DNA of 64,000 bases from Candidatus Anammoximicrobium sp. (GTDB lineage Bacteria; Planctomycetota; Planctomycetia; Pirellulales; Pirellulaceae). Within the stretch, counting starts at the first letter, position 1; the number at the start of each line of letters is the position of its first letter. Shown in pieces: positions 23,713 through 32,662 of the stretch. The stretch lies in the NCBI GenBank assembly GCA_012515235.1, contig JAAYYU010000337.1, positions 29,807 through 93,806 of the forward strand. The letters run 5' to 3'. The notes under the pieces were generated by a model. The model was not told the origin of the DNA. It did not search any database and worked only from the letters and a program-made list of their open reading frames with translations. Position numbers and translations under genes: made by a program.

Positions 23713-25155
23713 TCACACCTGTTCCGGCACTACGAATGGCGAGCGGTAGGGCCGGCGGAGCAATTGGTCGGCGGCGGGCGCGCCGACGAATCGTTCGGCC
23801 TGGGCGTCGAACTCCAAGGTGCGGCCGAGGCGATAGGTGGAATGGGCCAACTCCAACCGCCCGGCGTCGGCCAGGTGACGTTTCATGTCCTCGAATGACT
23901 CGTGGAAGGTCCGGTCGCCGTCAAACGCCTTCGTCTGCTTGTCGAAGGCCACGTCCTCGCCCAGTCGATAGGAGATGTTGCCCAGGTGGACCAGCACCGC
24001 GGAGCGATGCCCTTCCGAGATTTCGGCGCGCAGGTCTTCGCGTTTGCGGCTGCGCACGCAATCGACGAAGTTCCGCATGTGGCGTGGGCCTTGTTCGGGG
24101 GCGCCGGGAGGCGGAAAGTTCGCGATCGGCTCACCGTCGCTTCCGCCTTTGGCGAAAAACTTGCCGTCCCGGACGACACCCTGGTCGGTGTAGAACTCGT
24201 TGGTGATCTTCGATTGGTCGTTCCCGACCAGGCCGCGAATCTCCAGAATCAGCTTGACGTCGCCGAAATCGATCATGGTCAAGTGGGTGTTGGGCGTTTG
24301 CCCTTGGTCCTTGTAACCGAAACGGCCGCCGAGGCTGAAGACGCTTTTCGGCGTGGCGCCGGCGGGCATGGCCCAGCGGCAGACGTCGAGCTGGTGCGAG
24401 CCCAAGTTGCCGATCTCGCCGTCGCCGAAATCCCACGACCAGTGCCAATTGTAATGCACGAGATTCGTGCGGAAGGGCTGCACCGGCGCCGAACCCAGCC
24501 AGAGATCGAAATCCAATTCTGGAGGCGGGGCCTGCGGCTCCTTGACGCCGATGCTCAGCCGCGACCGGCTGGCGTAACCGTAGGAGACCAGCAGTTTGCC
24601 GAATTTCCCGCGGTGGATGTCGTCGATCAACTGGATCCATCGCGGATCGCAGCGCCGTTGCGTGCCGTGCTGGACGATGCGGTCGTACTTCCTGGCCGCC
24701 TCGACCAGCTTGCGCCCCTCCAAGAGGCTGTGACTGCAGGGCTTCTCGACGTACACGTCCTTGCCCGCCTGACAGGCCCAGATGCCCATCACCGCGTGCC
24801 AGTGGTTGGGGGTGACAATGGAAACGGCGTCGAGGCGTTTGTCGTCCAGGGCCCGGCGAATGTCCTGGACGCACACGGGCGTGTTGCCGGCCAGTCGCCG
24901 CACGTTGTCGCTGCGGGACGCAAACAGCCGGCTGTCGGGATCGACCAGGTAGGCGATCTCGACATCCTTCATCCCTCCGAATCCTGTCATGTGGGTTTGT
25001 CCCCGCCCGTGGAGACCTGCGATGGCAATCCGGACGCGGTCGTTGGCGCCCAGCACTCGCCCGGAGGCTTTCGTACCGGAGAGCACAAACGTGGCCAGGG
25101 CGCCGCTGGCAACGGTACGTTTCAGGAACTCACGGCGATGATGATGTCGAAGCAT
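23713..25155 (-). CDS. Tat-exported Gfo/Idh/MocA oxidoreductase
   Basis: 480 residues from ATG 25155 (aaggtg upstream). Twin-arginine-type N-terminus HHHRREFLKRTVASGALATFVLSG, then the dinucleotide-binding region IAIAGLHGRGQTHMTGF and the family signature NHWHAVMGIWACQAGKDVYVEKPCSHSLLEG. The C-terminal domain contains WHWSWDFGDGEIGNLGSHQLDVCRW, characteristic of the large planctomycete subgroup of exported oxidoreductases. It likely oxidises a sugar derivative; substrate unknown. It is only ~30% similar in look to the paralogue at 9775, so not a recent duplicate. Confidence 0.92.
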   Translation of the reverse strand: MLRHHHRREFLKRTVASGALATFVLSGTKASGRVLGANDRVRIAIAGLHGRGQTHMTGFGGMKDVEIAYLVDPDSRLFASRSDNVRRLAGNTPVCVQDIRRALDDKRLDAVSIVTPNHWHAVMGIWACQAGKDVYVEKPCSHSLLEGRKLVEAARKYDRIVQHGTQRRCDPRWIQLIDDIHRGKFGKLLVSYGYASRSRLSIGVKEPQAPPPELDFDLWLGSAPVQPFRTNLVHYNWHWSWDFGDGEIGNLGSHQLDVCRWAMPAGATPKSVFSLGGRFGYKDQGQTPNTHLTMIDFGDVKLILEIRGLVGNDQSKITNEFYTDQGVVRDGKFFAKGGSDGEPIANFPPPGAPEQGPRHMRNFVDCVRSRKREDLRAEISEGHRSAVLVHLGNISYRLGEDVAFDKQTKAFDGDRTFHESFEDMKRHLADAGRLELAHSTYRLGRTLEFDAQAERFVGAPAADQLLRRPYRSPFVVPEQV

Positions 25156-25185
25156 GATTCACCTTCTGGAAAGGAAAGACCCCAA

Positions 25186-25283
25186 GCATCGTTCGAGGAA
25201 TCACTGGAGCCTCGTTCAGGCAGCCCTCGTACTTCCTGGGATGATTCGCAAACAACCCTGGACAGCGATTCCTCGAACGATGC
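25186..25283. repeat. Perfect 17-bp inverted repeat with 64-bp spacer
   Basis: gcatcgttcgaggaatc (25186-25202) and its exact reverse complement gattcctcgaacgatgc (25267-25283) lie just upstream of the oxidoreductase start. The whole 25156-25623 gap holds no gene; it also contains a motif ccttcaaaaaggtgtcattt near 25424. The arms could form a cruciform or mark the ends of a small element. Confidence 0.75.
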
Positions 25284-25623
25284 GAAGCGGGAACAGGAAC
25301 CGTTTACGGATTCTGCCTCATGGGCCGGGAAGTGGCAAGAGGAATCACCCCCGAGCCTCGGTTGGCGGGTGGGTGACCGCTTCGCCGCGCTTTCCGGCTC
25401 ATCGGCAACGTCCCCGTCAACACCCTTCAAAAAGGTGTCATTTGGGGACCTTGCTACTGGCGCTACTGGCGCCGCAAGGAGACATTTCTAATGCCGCCCG
25501 ACAAGCCGCGTACCTGACCCTCTTGCACGACCCTGTGCCGCCCCTTACGCTGACGGCCAGAAAGTGTAAAGGCCCACTGCCTGGAAACGCCCCTGCCCAA
25601 CTCTTTTCCCCCGCGAGCCGACG

Positions 25624-26895
25624 ATGAACGAACCTTTCTTTGTCCGACGCATCTCGTTGCTGGTCTCGCTCCTGATGCTGACGGTGGGAAGCGCGCTGTC
25701 GCTGCGGGCCGGAGAGCAGCCTGCCTGCTGGCCGCGGTTTCACGGCCCGCAGGGCACGAATCTGTCCCCGGAGACGGGCTTGCTGCGGAGTTGGCCCGAG
25801 GGAGGTCCCCGCCAGCTGTGGACGGCCCAAGGCCTCGGCGACGGATTCGCGACCGCCGCCATTTCCGGCGAACGAGTTTATACCGCGGGCAATCTAAACA
25901 ACCAGACGGTGATCACCGCCCTGGACATCAACGGCCAGATCCTGTGGCAGGTTCCCAACGGCGGAGCCTGGACAGGATCGCAACCGGGTTCGCGCGGCAC
26001 GCCGACGATCGAAGGTGACCGGCTGTATCACGAAAGCCCGCTGGGCGACGTCGTGTGCCTGGATGCCGCGTCCGGCCGAAAGATCTGGGGCTTGAACATC
26101 CTGGAGACGTTCGGCGCCGAGAACATCACGTGGGCGCTGGCCGAGTCGTTGCTGATCGACGGCGACTGCGTGATCTGCTCGCCCGGCGGGCCGCAGACAG
26201 CGGTCGTGGCCCTGGACAAACGCACCGGGCAGATTGCCTGGAAATCGCCCAGCGTGGCCGGTGACCGCGCCGGATATGCTTCCCCCACACGGATTGTCCA
26301 CGGGGGCTTGCGGATGATCCTGACCATGACTTCCCGGCACGCGATCGGCGTAAATACGGACACCGGCGAACTCCTCTGGCAGTTCCAGCACGTCACGCCG
26401 TGGGACGAGAACATTCTGTCCCCCCTCTTTCACGATAGTCACGTCTTCATCAGCACCGGCCACCGCGTGGGCTCGGTCATGCTGAAGCTCACCGTCCAGG
26501 ACGGAAAGGTGGCCGTCCAGGAGGTCTGGCGTTCCCAGGATCTGGACAACCATCACGGCGGCACCATCCTCTTGGACGGCTACCTGTACGGCTCGCTCTG
26601 GTCGTCCGGGTGGGCCTGTCTCCACTGGCAAACGGGCAAGACGATGTACCGCGAACGCGGCGTCGGGAAAGGCTCGCTGACGTACGCCGACGGGATGTTG
26701 TACACGCTGGGCGAAAACGGCCAGATGGGCCTGGTTGCCGCCACGCCGCAAGCACACACGCTCGCCAGCCGCTTCCGTCTGCCCGCCGGCGGCCAAGGCC
26801 CGGCTTGGGCTCACCCGGTCATCTGCGCCGGCCGGATGTACCTGCGCCACGGCAACTTCCTGTACGCGTACGACGTGCGGCAAAGTGCGCGGTAG
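25624..26895 (+). CDS. Secreted PQQ-like beta-propeller protein
   Basis: 423 residues with a signal peptide (ISLLVSLLMLTVGSALSLRAG). WPRFHGPQGTNLSPETGLL is the start typical of planctomycete PQQ-repeat outer-membrane or periplasmic proteins, and the body shows repeated propeller blades (VVCLDAASGRKIWG, VVALDKRTGQIAWKSPS, GVNTDTGELLWQF). No residues for a methanol-dehydrogenase-type active site or vicinal Cys pair are seen, so it is more likely a structural or binding propeller than a quinoprotein enzyme. It converges on purN. Confidence 0.88.
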   Translation: MNEPFFVRRISLLVSLLMLTVGSALSLRAGEQPACWPRFHGPQGTNLSPETGLLRSWPEGGPRQLWTAQGLGDGFATAAISGERVYTAGNLNNQTVITALDINGQILWQVPNGGAWTGSQPGSRGTPTIEGDRLYHESPLGDVVCLDAASGRKIWGLNILETFGAENITWALAESLLIDGDCVICSPGGPQTAVVALDKRTGQIAWKSPSVAGDRAGYASPTRIVHGGLRMILTMTSRHAIGVNTDTGELLWQFQHVTPWDENILSPLFHDSHVFISTGHRVGSVMLKLTVQDGKVAVQEVWRSQDLDNHHGGTILLDGYLYGSLWSSGWACLHWQTGKTMYRERGVGKGSLTYADGMLYTLGENGQMGLVAATPQAHTLASRFRLPAGGQGPAWAHPVICAGRMYLRHGNFLYAYDVRQSAR

Positions 26896-26936
26896 AACGG
26901 GCAACGGACCGTTTGCCGCAACTTTCGCAGAAAACG

Positions 26937-27563
26937 CTACGAAATCCGCACGCGGCGGCCGTCCACTTGCAGGCGGCCCTCGGCGAACAGGCGGATGGCT
27001 TCGGGATAGGCTTCGCACTCTTGCTGAAAGATGCGCGCCGCCAAGGTCTCGGACGTGTCGTCGTCCAGGACCGGCACGGCACGCTGCAGGATGATCGGGC
27101 CGTGGTCGTATTGGTTGTCGGCAAAATGAACGGTGCAGCCGCTGAGCTTGACGCCGTAGTCCAACGCCGCCTGGTGAACGTGGTGCCCGTAGAAGCCTTG
27201 GCCGCAAAAGGCGGGAATCAGGCCGGGATGGATGTTCATCACGCAGTGCTCGAAGTCAGGCGGGATCAGGACGTGTTTCAGAAATCCGCCCATCACGACT
27301 AACTGCACGCCTGCTTCGCGGCACGGCTGGAACACCGCGTCGCGGTACGCTTCCGGGGTGGGAAAGTCCTTGTACCGCAACACGAGCACCGGGATCGAAG
27401 CCTCGGCGGCAAACCGCAAACCGGCGGCGGCCGGGGTGCTGGAGATCACTAACTTGACCGCCGCATTCAAGTCGCCTGCGGCGATCTTCTGCAGAATGTT
27501 CCGCAGCGTGGTTCCGCCGCCGGAGATCAGCACGGCGATAGGCAAGGGCGTGGAATGGGGCAT
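26937..27563 (-). CDS. purN: Phosphoribosylglycinamide formyltransferase
   Basis: 208 residues from ATG 27563. N-terminal nucleotide loop ISGGGTTLRNIL (GSGTNLQ in typical PurN), the catalytic pair Asn110/His112 in NIHPGLIPAF and Asp153 in YDHGPII are all in place, as needed to pass a formyl group from 10-formyl-THF to GAR in purine synthesis. The phosphate loop (GGGTT) and FCGQGFYGHHVHQA differ from the standard GSGTN and FxGxxxxxxA, so a related formyltransferase remains possible. The start is preceded by a diverged copy of the 35-bp palindromic repeat. Confidence 0.88.
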   Translation of the reverse strand: MPHSTPLPIAVLISGGGTTLRNILQKIAAGDLNAAVKLVISSTPAAAGLRFAAEASIPVLVLRYKDFPTPEAYRDAVFQPCREAGVQLVVMGGFLKHVLIPPDFEHCVMNIHPGLIPAFCGQGFYGHHVHQAALDYGVKLSGCTVHFADNQYDHGPIILQRAVPVLDDDTSETLAARIFQQECEAYPEAIRLFAEGRLQVDGRRVRIS

Positions 27564-27577
27564 GAGTCGGCCTGAAT

Positions 27578-27621
27578 GTAGTGGGAAACGGAACGATCCA
27601 CCGGGCAAGCCGGGGGCATTA
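27578..27621. repeat. Solo copy of the CCGGGCAAGCCGG repeat (family D)
   Basis: gtagtgggaaacggaacgat followed by ccaccgggcaagccggggg and catta aligns over 44 bases with the first unit of the array at 42362-42406, with four differences. It starts 14 bases upstream of the purN start codon and lies between purN and the ileS stop. Confidence 0.8.
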
Positions 27622-27631
27622 GTGATTGCAG

Positions 27632-30600
27632 TCAGGCCGCGGGGACCGAGAGGACGAAGACCTGGATCGGGCTGCCGGCCAAGTCGTGCTCCACGGGCGC
27701 GGCGTCGGCCAGCGGTTGGTGGGACAACTCGACGGCCAACGTTTCGCCGCGGATGTACTGGGCGTTCTCCTCGACCGCTTGCCGCAACTCTTCGGACTCC
27801 GTCACCAGGCCTACTTGGATGCGATCCGTGTATTGGCAATCCAGTTCCTTGCGGCGTTCCTGAATCAAACGCACCAGGTCACGGGCCAGTCCTTCGCGGA
27901 CCAGTTGCGGCGTGAGGTCGGTGGACAAAACCACGACGCAACTGGGCAAATGCGCGGCGGCCCAGCCAGGCTTGGCCTGCAGGCGGACTTGCAGGTCCTC
28001 CGAGTCCAGTTCGACCCGCTGACCATCGGCGTCCAAGGTCACTTTGCCGGTCGCCTCCAGTTCGGCCAGCAACGGGCCGCCGTCCGCGCGAGTCAGCAGC
28101 TGTTTGACCTTGGGCATCAGCTTGCCGATTCGCGGTCCCAGCCGCTTGAAGTTGGGCAGCACGTCGTAGGTGATGTAGTCGGCGGCGCGTTCGGCGTACT
28201 CGACCTGCTTGACATTCAACTCGTCCCGCAGCAGATCGTCGTGCGTCTGGAGCCAATCCCGGTGCGCGGCCGCAGCCAAGATCACCTCGACCTTGGCCAG
28301 CGGCTGCCGGACCTTCAACTTGGCGTCCATCCGAGCCTTGCGGCCCAGCGAAGCGATGTCGCGCAGCAGCGTCATTCGCGCGGACAGCAAAGCGTCCACG
28401 GCGGCAGCGTCGCTGGCCGGATAGTCGCACAGGTGGACGCTTTCCACGGCGCGGCCGCCGAACGTCCCGGCCAGATTCCGCCACATGGTTTCGGCCAGAA
28501 ACGGCGTGAAGGGCGCGATCAGCTTGCTGCTCGTCAGCAGGCATTCGTACAGCGTCCAGTAGGCGTCCAGTTTATCCGGCGCTTGTTTGTCGCTGCTCCA
28601 GTACCGGTCGCGGCTGCGGCGCACGTACCAGTTGCTCAACGCGTCCACGAATTCGTTCAGCCGCAGGCAGGCGTTGAAGTTGTCGTACGCGTCCATCCGT
28701 TCCACCACCGCCGCGATCGTCCGATTCAGTTCGCTCAGCACCCACCGGTCCAGTTCGCTTCGTTGGGCGGGAGGCCGGTAACCGTCGCCACGCGCCAATT
28801 CGGCCGGCGTCAACTGTCCCGCCTCGCCCGCGAGGGAAGCCGCCGGATCGAAGCCGTCGATCTTGGCGTAGATCACGAAGAAGCTGTACACGTTCCACAG
28901 CCGGAGGAGGAACTCCGGAATGCTGTCCTTGATCGCCTGTTCGCTGTAGCGGATCGACGACCAGGGAGGTTGGTTGGCGAAGAAATACCAGCGCAGCGCG
29001 TCGGCTCCGTAACGGTCGAAAATCTGCGACGGCTCGCGGTAGTTCCGCTTGCTCTTGGACATCTTGCCGCCGTCTTCGCCCAACATCAGGCCCAGCACGA
29101 TGCAGTTTTTGAAGGGGTGCGGAAAGGGGTGCGTCGCAGGTCCGTTCGTCGCGCCGCCGGAGCCCGGCGGGGGCGACTTGCCGGTCGCCGCCTCCGGCTC
29201 TTCGCCGAACAGCATCGTGCTGATCGCCAGCAGGCTGTAGAACCAGCCGCGGGTCTGGTCCAGGGCCTCGCTGATGAAGTCCGCCGGAAACTGGTCCTCA
29301 AACCGCTGCCGGTTGGCGTGCGGATATCCCCACTGGGCAAACGGCATCGAGCCGGAGTCGTACCAGCAGTCGATGACTTCGGGCACGCGCTGCATGCGGC
29401 CCGCGGGGTCGAACGGGGACCGGTAGGTGACCGCGTCGATGTACGGTTTATGGACGCGCAAATCCTCGGGCAGGTCGGGCTTGGCGGCCTTGGCGTTCTC
29501 CCATACCTCGAGGCCCTGCACGCCGGGCTTGGCCAGCAGTTCGGCGTAGCTGGCCACCGCCTCCATCTTTCCGGTCCGGGTGCAAACCCAAATCGGGAGC
29601 GGCGTGCCCCAGTAGCGTTCGCGGGACAGGGCCCAATCGACGTTGGTTTCCAGGAAATTGCCGAAGCGGCCTTCGCGGATGTGCTCCGGCAGCCAGTTGA
29701 CGCGGGCGTTGTTGGCCAGCATCCGGTCCTTGAACGCCGTGGTGCGGATGAACCAACTCTGCCGCGGGTACTGGATCAGCGGGTCGTCGTCGGCCCGCCA
29801 GCAGAACGGGTAATCGTGCAGGTACTGCTCGACGTGCAGCAGCAGCCCCCGCGACCTCAACTCGCGATTGATGTCCTTGTCGGCGTCCTTGACCCAGCGG
29901 CCGGCGTAGTCCGGGGCCTCGTCCGTGAACTTGCCGTCGGGTCCGACGGAGCAGATCAAGTCGGGCCCTTCGCCCGGCATGAAGCGCGCTTGCTCGGCCA
30001 GCAGCACGTCGTAGTCCACTTCGCCGAACGCCGGCGCCTGGTGGACCACCCCGGTGCCGCTGTCCGTAGTCACGAAATCGGCCGCGACGACGCGCCAGGA
30101 CCGATGCTCCGTGCCGCCCTCAGTCAACCGCCCCAGGGTGTCGCCCCGCGAGCGGTAATAGTCGTCGAACGGCGGCACGTAGCGCCGACCGATCAACCGA
30201 TCGCCGCGGCACGTGGCGACGACCTGCCATTCGCGTTTCAATTTGCCGGCGATGGCATCGACCAGAGCTGCTGCGACAATCAGCCGTTGGCCGCTGGCCG
30301 GCTCGACCACCGTGGCGTAATCCAGTTCGGGGTGCACGGCGACGAATTGGTTGCTGGGCAAGGTCCAAGGGGTGGTGGTCCAGACCAGCAGCGACGTCTG
30401 GGGATCGTCCGCCAGCGGAAAACGGACGTACACGCTGGGGTCGGCCACTTCGCGATAGCCCTGGCCCACTTCGCCGGCACTGAGGGCCGTGCCGCCCTGG
30501 GCCCACCACCAGACGATCTTGTGGCCGCGGTACAACAGGCCGCGGTCGAACAAGTTCTTCAACGACCACCAGACGCTTTCGACGTAGCTCTGGTGATACG

Positions 30601-31048
30601 TCACGTAGGCTTCGTCCAGGTGAATCCAGAAGCCGAGCCGCTCCGTCAGCCGCTCCCATTCCTGCATGTACCGCCAGACGCTTTCCTGACAGCGGTGGAT
30701 GAACGGCTCGACGCCGAAGGCTTCGATTTCCTCCTTGGCGTGGATGCCCAATTCTTTGCAGACCTCGACTTCGACCGGCAAGCCGTGCGTATCCCAGCCG
30801 GCCTTGCGTTCACAACGGTAGCCGCGCATGGTGCGGTAGCGGGGGAACAGGTCCTTGATGGCCCGCGTCAAACAGTGGCCGGGATGCGGCATCCCGTTGG
30901 CCGTCGGCGGGCCTTCGTAGAACACGAACCGCGGCGCGTCGGCCCGCCGCTGGAGGGATTGTTCGTAGATCCGCCGCTCCTTCCAGAACGCCAGGATCTG
31001 CTCTTCCAGAACGGGGAAACTCACACTGCTGGGAACCGGCTCAAACAT
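27632..31048 (-). CDS. ileS: Isoleucyl-tRNA synthetase
   Basis: 1138 residues, longer than the ~940 of E. coli IleS and in the range of the eukaryote-like second class. HIGH-type signature PTANGMPHPGH (48-58), KMSKS motif GGKMSKSKRNY near residue 663, WFIRTTAFKD and the CP1 editing domain with WTTTPWTLPSNQF are clear; the long C-terminal helical region ends without the zinc-finger Cys cluster of the short class. It charges tRNA-Ile and edits valine. A small low-complexity insert (TGKSPPPGSGGATNG) lies before KMSKS. The ATG shares its A with the TAA stop of the acidic protein upstream, implying coupled translation. The long class is often less sensitive to mupirocin (family knowledge). Confidence 0.95.
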   Translation of the reverse strand: MFEPVPSSVSFPVLEEQILAFWKERRIYEQSLQRRADAPRFVFYEGPPTANGMPHPGHCLTRAIKDLFPRYRTMRGYRCERKAGWDTHGLPVEVEVCKELGIHAKEEIEAFGVEPFIHRCQESVWRYMQEWERLTERLGFWIHLDEAYVTYHQSYVESVWWSLKNLFDRGLLYRGHKIVWWWAQGGTALSAGEVGQGYREVADPSVYVRFPLADDPQTSLLVWTTTPWTLPSNQFVAVHPELDYATVVEPASGQRLIVAAALVDAIAGKLKREWQVVATCRGDRLIGRRYVPPFDDYYRSRGDTLGRLTEGGTEHRSWRVVAADFVTTDSGTGVVHQAPAFGEVDYDVLLAEQARFMPGEGPDLICSVGPDGKFTDEAPDYAGRWVKDADKDINRELRSRGLLLHVEQYLHDYPFCWRADDDPLIQYPRQSWFIRTTAFKDRMLANNARVNWLPEHIREGRFGNFLETNVDWALSRERYWGTPLPIWVCTRTGKMEAVASYAELLAKPGVQGLEVWENAKAAKPDLPEDLRVHKPYIDAVTYRSPFDPAGRMQRVPEVIDCWYDSGSMPFAQWGYPHANRQRFEDQFPADFISEALDQTRGWFYSLLAISTMLFGEEPEAATGKSPPPGSGGATNGPATHPFPHPFKNCIVLGLMLGEDGGKMSKSKRNYREPSQIFDRYGADALRWYFFANQPPWSSIRYSEQAIKDSIPEFLLRLWNVYSFFVIYAKIDGFDPAASLAGEAGQLTPAELARGDGYRPPAQRSELDRWVLSELNRTIAAVVERMDAYDNFNACLRLNEFVDALSNWYVRRSRDRYWSSDKQAPDKLDAYWTLYECLLTSSKLIAPFTPFLAETMWRNLAGTFGGRAVESVHLCDYPASDAAAVDALLSARMTLLRDIASLGRKARMDAKLKVRQPLAKVEVILAAAAHRDWLQTHDDLLRDELNVKQVEYAERAADYITYDVLPNFKRLGPRIGKLMPKVKQLLTRADGGPLLAELEATGKVTLDADGQRVELDSEDLQVRLQAKPGWAAAHLPSCVVVLSTDLTPQLVREGLARDLVRLIQERRKELDCQYTDRIQVGLVTESEELRQAVEENAQYIRGETLAVELSHQPLADAAPVEHDLAGSPIQVFVLSVPAA

Positions 31049-31410
31049 TAAGGCTCGTCCTCTATCTCGTCGAACTCTTCGTCGTCCTCTTCGTCGTCTT
31101 CCAGTCCGCCGACGTCCTCGTCAACTTCGGAGCCGTCGTCGAACTCCTCCAAATCGCCCTCGAATTGGGGCTCCTGATCCCCGCCGTCCTCCGCGTCTTC
31201 GTCGCCCAGAGAATCTTCGTCGAAATCGTATTCGTCCTCGGCTTCCTCCTCGAAGTCGTCGTCGAAGTCGTCGTCGAAGTCGTCGAAATCGTCTTCGTCG
31301 AAATCGTCCTGGTCCGACATTTCGGCCACGACCACGGCGATTTTGGGGTCAGTGTCATCGCTCCAATCCGGGGCAAGGGGGGCCCGAGGCAGTTCCAACT
31401 CTCCGATCAT
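31048..31410 (-). CDS. Highly acidic Asp/Glu-rich protein coupled to ileS
   Basis: About 120 residues from ATG 31410 (MIGELELPRAPLAPDW); a second start at 31320 (MSDQDDFDEDD) would give 90. From residue ~31 it is almost wholly Asp, Glu and Phe/Tyr (DEDDFDDFDDDFDDDFEEE...), so intrinsically disordered with a net charge far below zero. Its TAA overlaps the ileS ATG by one base. The Asp-Phe periodicity is coded by repeated gac/gat and ttc triplets, so slippage is likely. Possible roles are binding to basic partners (ribosomal proteins, tRNA synthetase tail, DNA mimicry); none is shown. It could also be a translated leader that sets ileS expression. Confidence 0.65.
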   Translation of the reverse strand: MIGELELPRAPLAPDWSDDTDPKIAVVVAEMSDQDDFDEDDFDDFDDDFDDDFEEEAEDEYDFDEDSLGDEDAEDGGDQEPQFEGDLEEFDDGSEVDEDVGGLEDDEEDDEEFDEIEDEP

Positions 31411-31543
31411 AGCGGCAGCTCGCAACTTCCGGGGTTCAGGGAGGATCTCGTGGCACGCGGGGGGCCACGCGACAGAAAACGAGAACAGGTAACTTAGCAG
31501 GGCGATTTTGTCAACACGTCGCGCAGTTCCAGTCCGTCGGCGA

Positions 31544-32107
31544 TCAGGCGCGCGAGAGGAACTCGCCCGTCCGGGTGTCCACCTTGACGATTTCGCCCTC
31601 CCGCAGGTACTCCGGCACCTGGATGAGCAAGCCTGTTTCCAGGGTGGCGGGCTTGGTCCGGCCGGTTGCCGAATTGCCGCGCACGGCGGGATCGCAACGG
31701 GTAATCTTCAGTTCCACCGCTGCCGGCAGTTGCACGCCGACGCACTCGCCGTTATAGATCAACGCCACCATGCCCTGCAGGGCTTCCGTGAGGTAGGGCA
31801 GGTCTTCCGCCATACTCTCCCGCGGCAGGGAATACTGGTTAAAGTCGGTCTGGTCCAGCAAATGCACTTGATCCGCGTCCGTGTACATCAGCGTCACGGC
31901 CCGTTTGTGGAAATCGGCCGGGGGCAGCGAGTCGGTGCCTTTGAGCACAAAGTCGGTTTTCTGGCGAGTCACCAGGTTGCGGCCGCGGAATTTGTACAGC
32001 GTCGCCGCGCCGCGCGCCGAAGGGCTCTGCACGTTGATGCTTTCGATCCGCACGGGGGCGCCCTCAAAATTCATGATGGCGCCGGGTTTGATTTCTTTGG
32101 CTTGCAT
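31544..32107 (-). CDS. efpL: Elongation factor P-like protein, YeiP/EfpL type
   Basis: 187 residues, three-domain EF-P fold. The decisive stretch is INVQSPSARGAATLYKFRGR (25-44), which matches the YeiP/EfpL loop (IQSPTARGAATLYK) rather than the classical EF-P loop with PGKG; Arg32 occupies the tip where EF-P carries a modified Lys or Arg. The C-terminal TKPATLETGLLIQVPEYLREGEIVKVDTRTGEFLSR confirms the family. Such factors enter the ribosomal E site and relieve stalls at polyproline and related sequences. The start ATG 32107 lies 8 bases after the stop of the next upstream gene. Whether the genome also has a classical EF-P cannot be told. Confidence 0.9.
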   Translation of the reverse strand: MQAKEIKPGAIMNFEGAPVRIESINVQSPSARGAATLYKFRGRNLVTRQKTDFVLKGTDSLPPADFHKRAVTLMYTDADQVHLLDQTDFNQYSLPRESMAEDLPYLTEALQGMVALIYNGECVGVQLPAAVELKITRCDPAVRGNSATGRTKPATLETGLLIQVPEYLREGEIVKVDTRTGEFLSRA

Positions 32108-32115
32108 AGGGGTTC

Positions 32116-32601
32116 TTACATCAAAGCTCCGGTTTGGGGATCGATGCCCACGCCGCGGCACAATTGGGCCAGGCACTTGAGCACCGCGATCAGCGATCCC
32201 GGATCCATGAATTCGTCTTCATCGTCCGCATCCTCGCCGATCACTTGTTGAAAATGAAAGATGTCAAAGCGGGCATCGCACTCGGCCAGTCGCTGCAGTT
32301 TTGCCTGCTCCTTCTTGCTCCGCGTCTTCTTGTTGCGTTCCGCCTTCAACGCCTCAACCTGTTCCCGCACTTCCTCGCCCGACACGTAGGACAGATCCAT
32401 GCCGGCAAAATCGGCGGGCGCCAGGACGGTCATCGCTTCGACGTGGCCGTCGGGACCGGTCGTGACGTCGGTCACCTGATGACCTTCGCCCAGCCCCTCC
32501 AGGGCCTGGCGAAGCTGGCCGGCGGAGGGCCGGTCGGCCTCCCGAAACAACACCGAATAGGTCTCCCGCCAGCGGTATTGGTCAGTTGCGAACAACGACA
32601 T
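32116..32601 (-). CDS. Conserved-looking cytoplasmic protein of unknown function
   Basis: 161 residues from ATG 32601 with gaggag 7 bases upstream. MSLFATDQYRWRETYSVLFREADRPSAGQLRQALEGL opens a small alpha/beta domain, followed by a basic helix (ALKAERNKKTRSKKEQAKLQRL) and an acidic C-terminal part (IGEDADDEDEFMDPGSLIAVLKCLAQLCRGVGIDPQTG). No signal peptide or enzyme motif. I recall similar planctomycete proteins but know no function. Its stop is 8 bases before efpL, so the two are co-transcribed and may share a role in translation. Confidence 0.8.
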   Translation of the reverse strand: MSLFATDQYRWRETYSVLFREADRPSAGQLRQALEGLGEGHQVTDVTTGPDGHVEAMTVLAPADFAGMDLSYVSGEEVREQVEALKAERNKKTRSKKEQAKLQRLAECDARFDIFHFQQVIGEDADDEDEFMDPGSLIAVLKCLAQLCRGVGIDPQTGALM

Positions 32602-32662
32602 CCGTCTGCTCCTCGAATCTCGAAGCAAAACGCGGGTGGGAGACCTGCCCGCCTCACCGGCG

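Noticed and set aside
27626..31051. 1141-codon plus-strand ORF opposite ileS
   Set aside because: Antisense of ileS; the minus strand carries all synthetase motifs.
31494..31745. Small minus-strand ORF between the acidic protein and efpL
   Set aside because: It overlaps the efpL 3' end in another frame and has no ribosome site.
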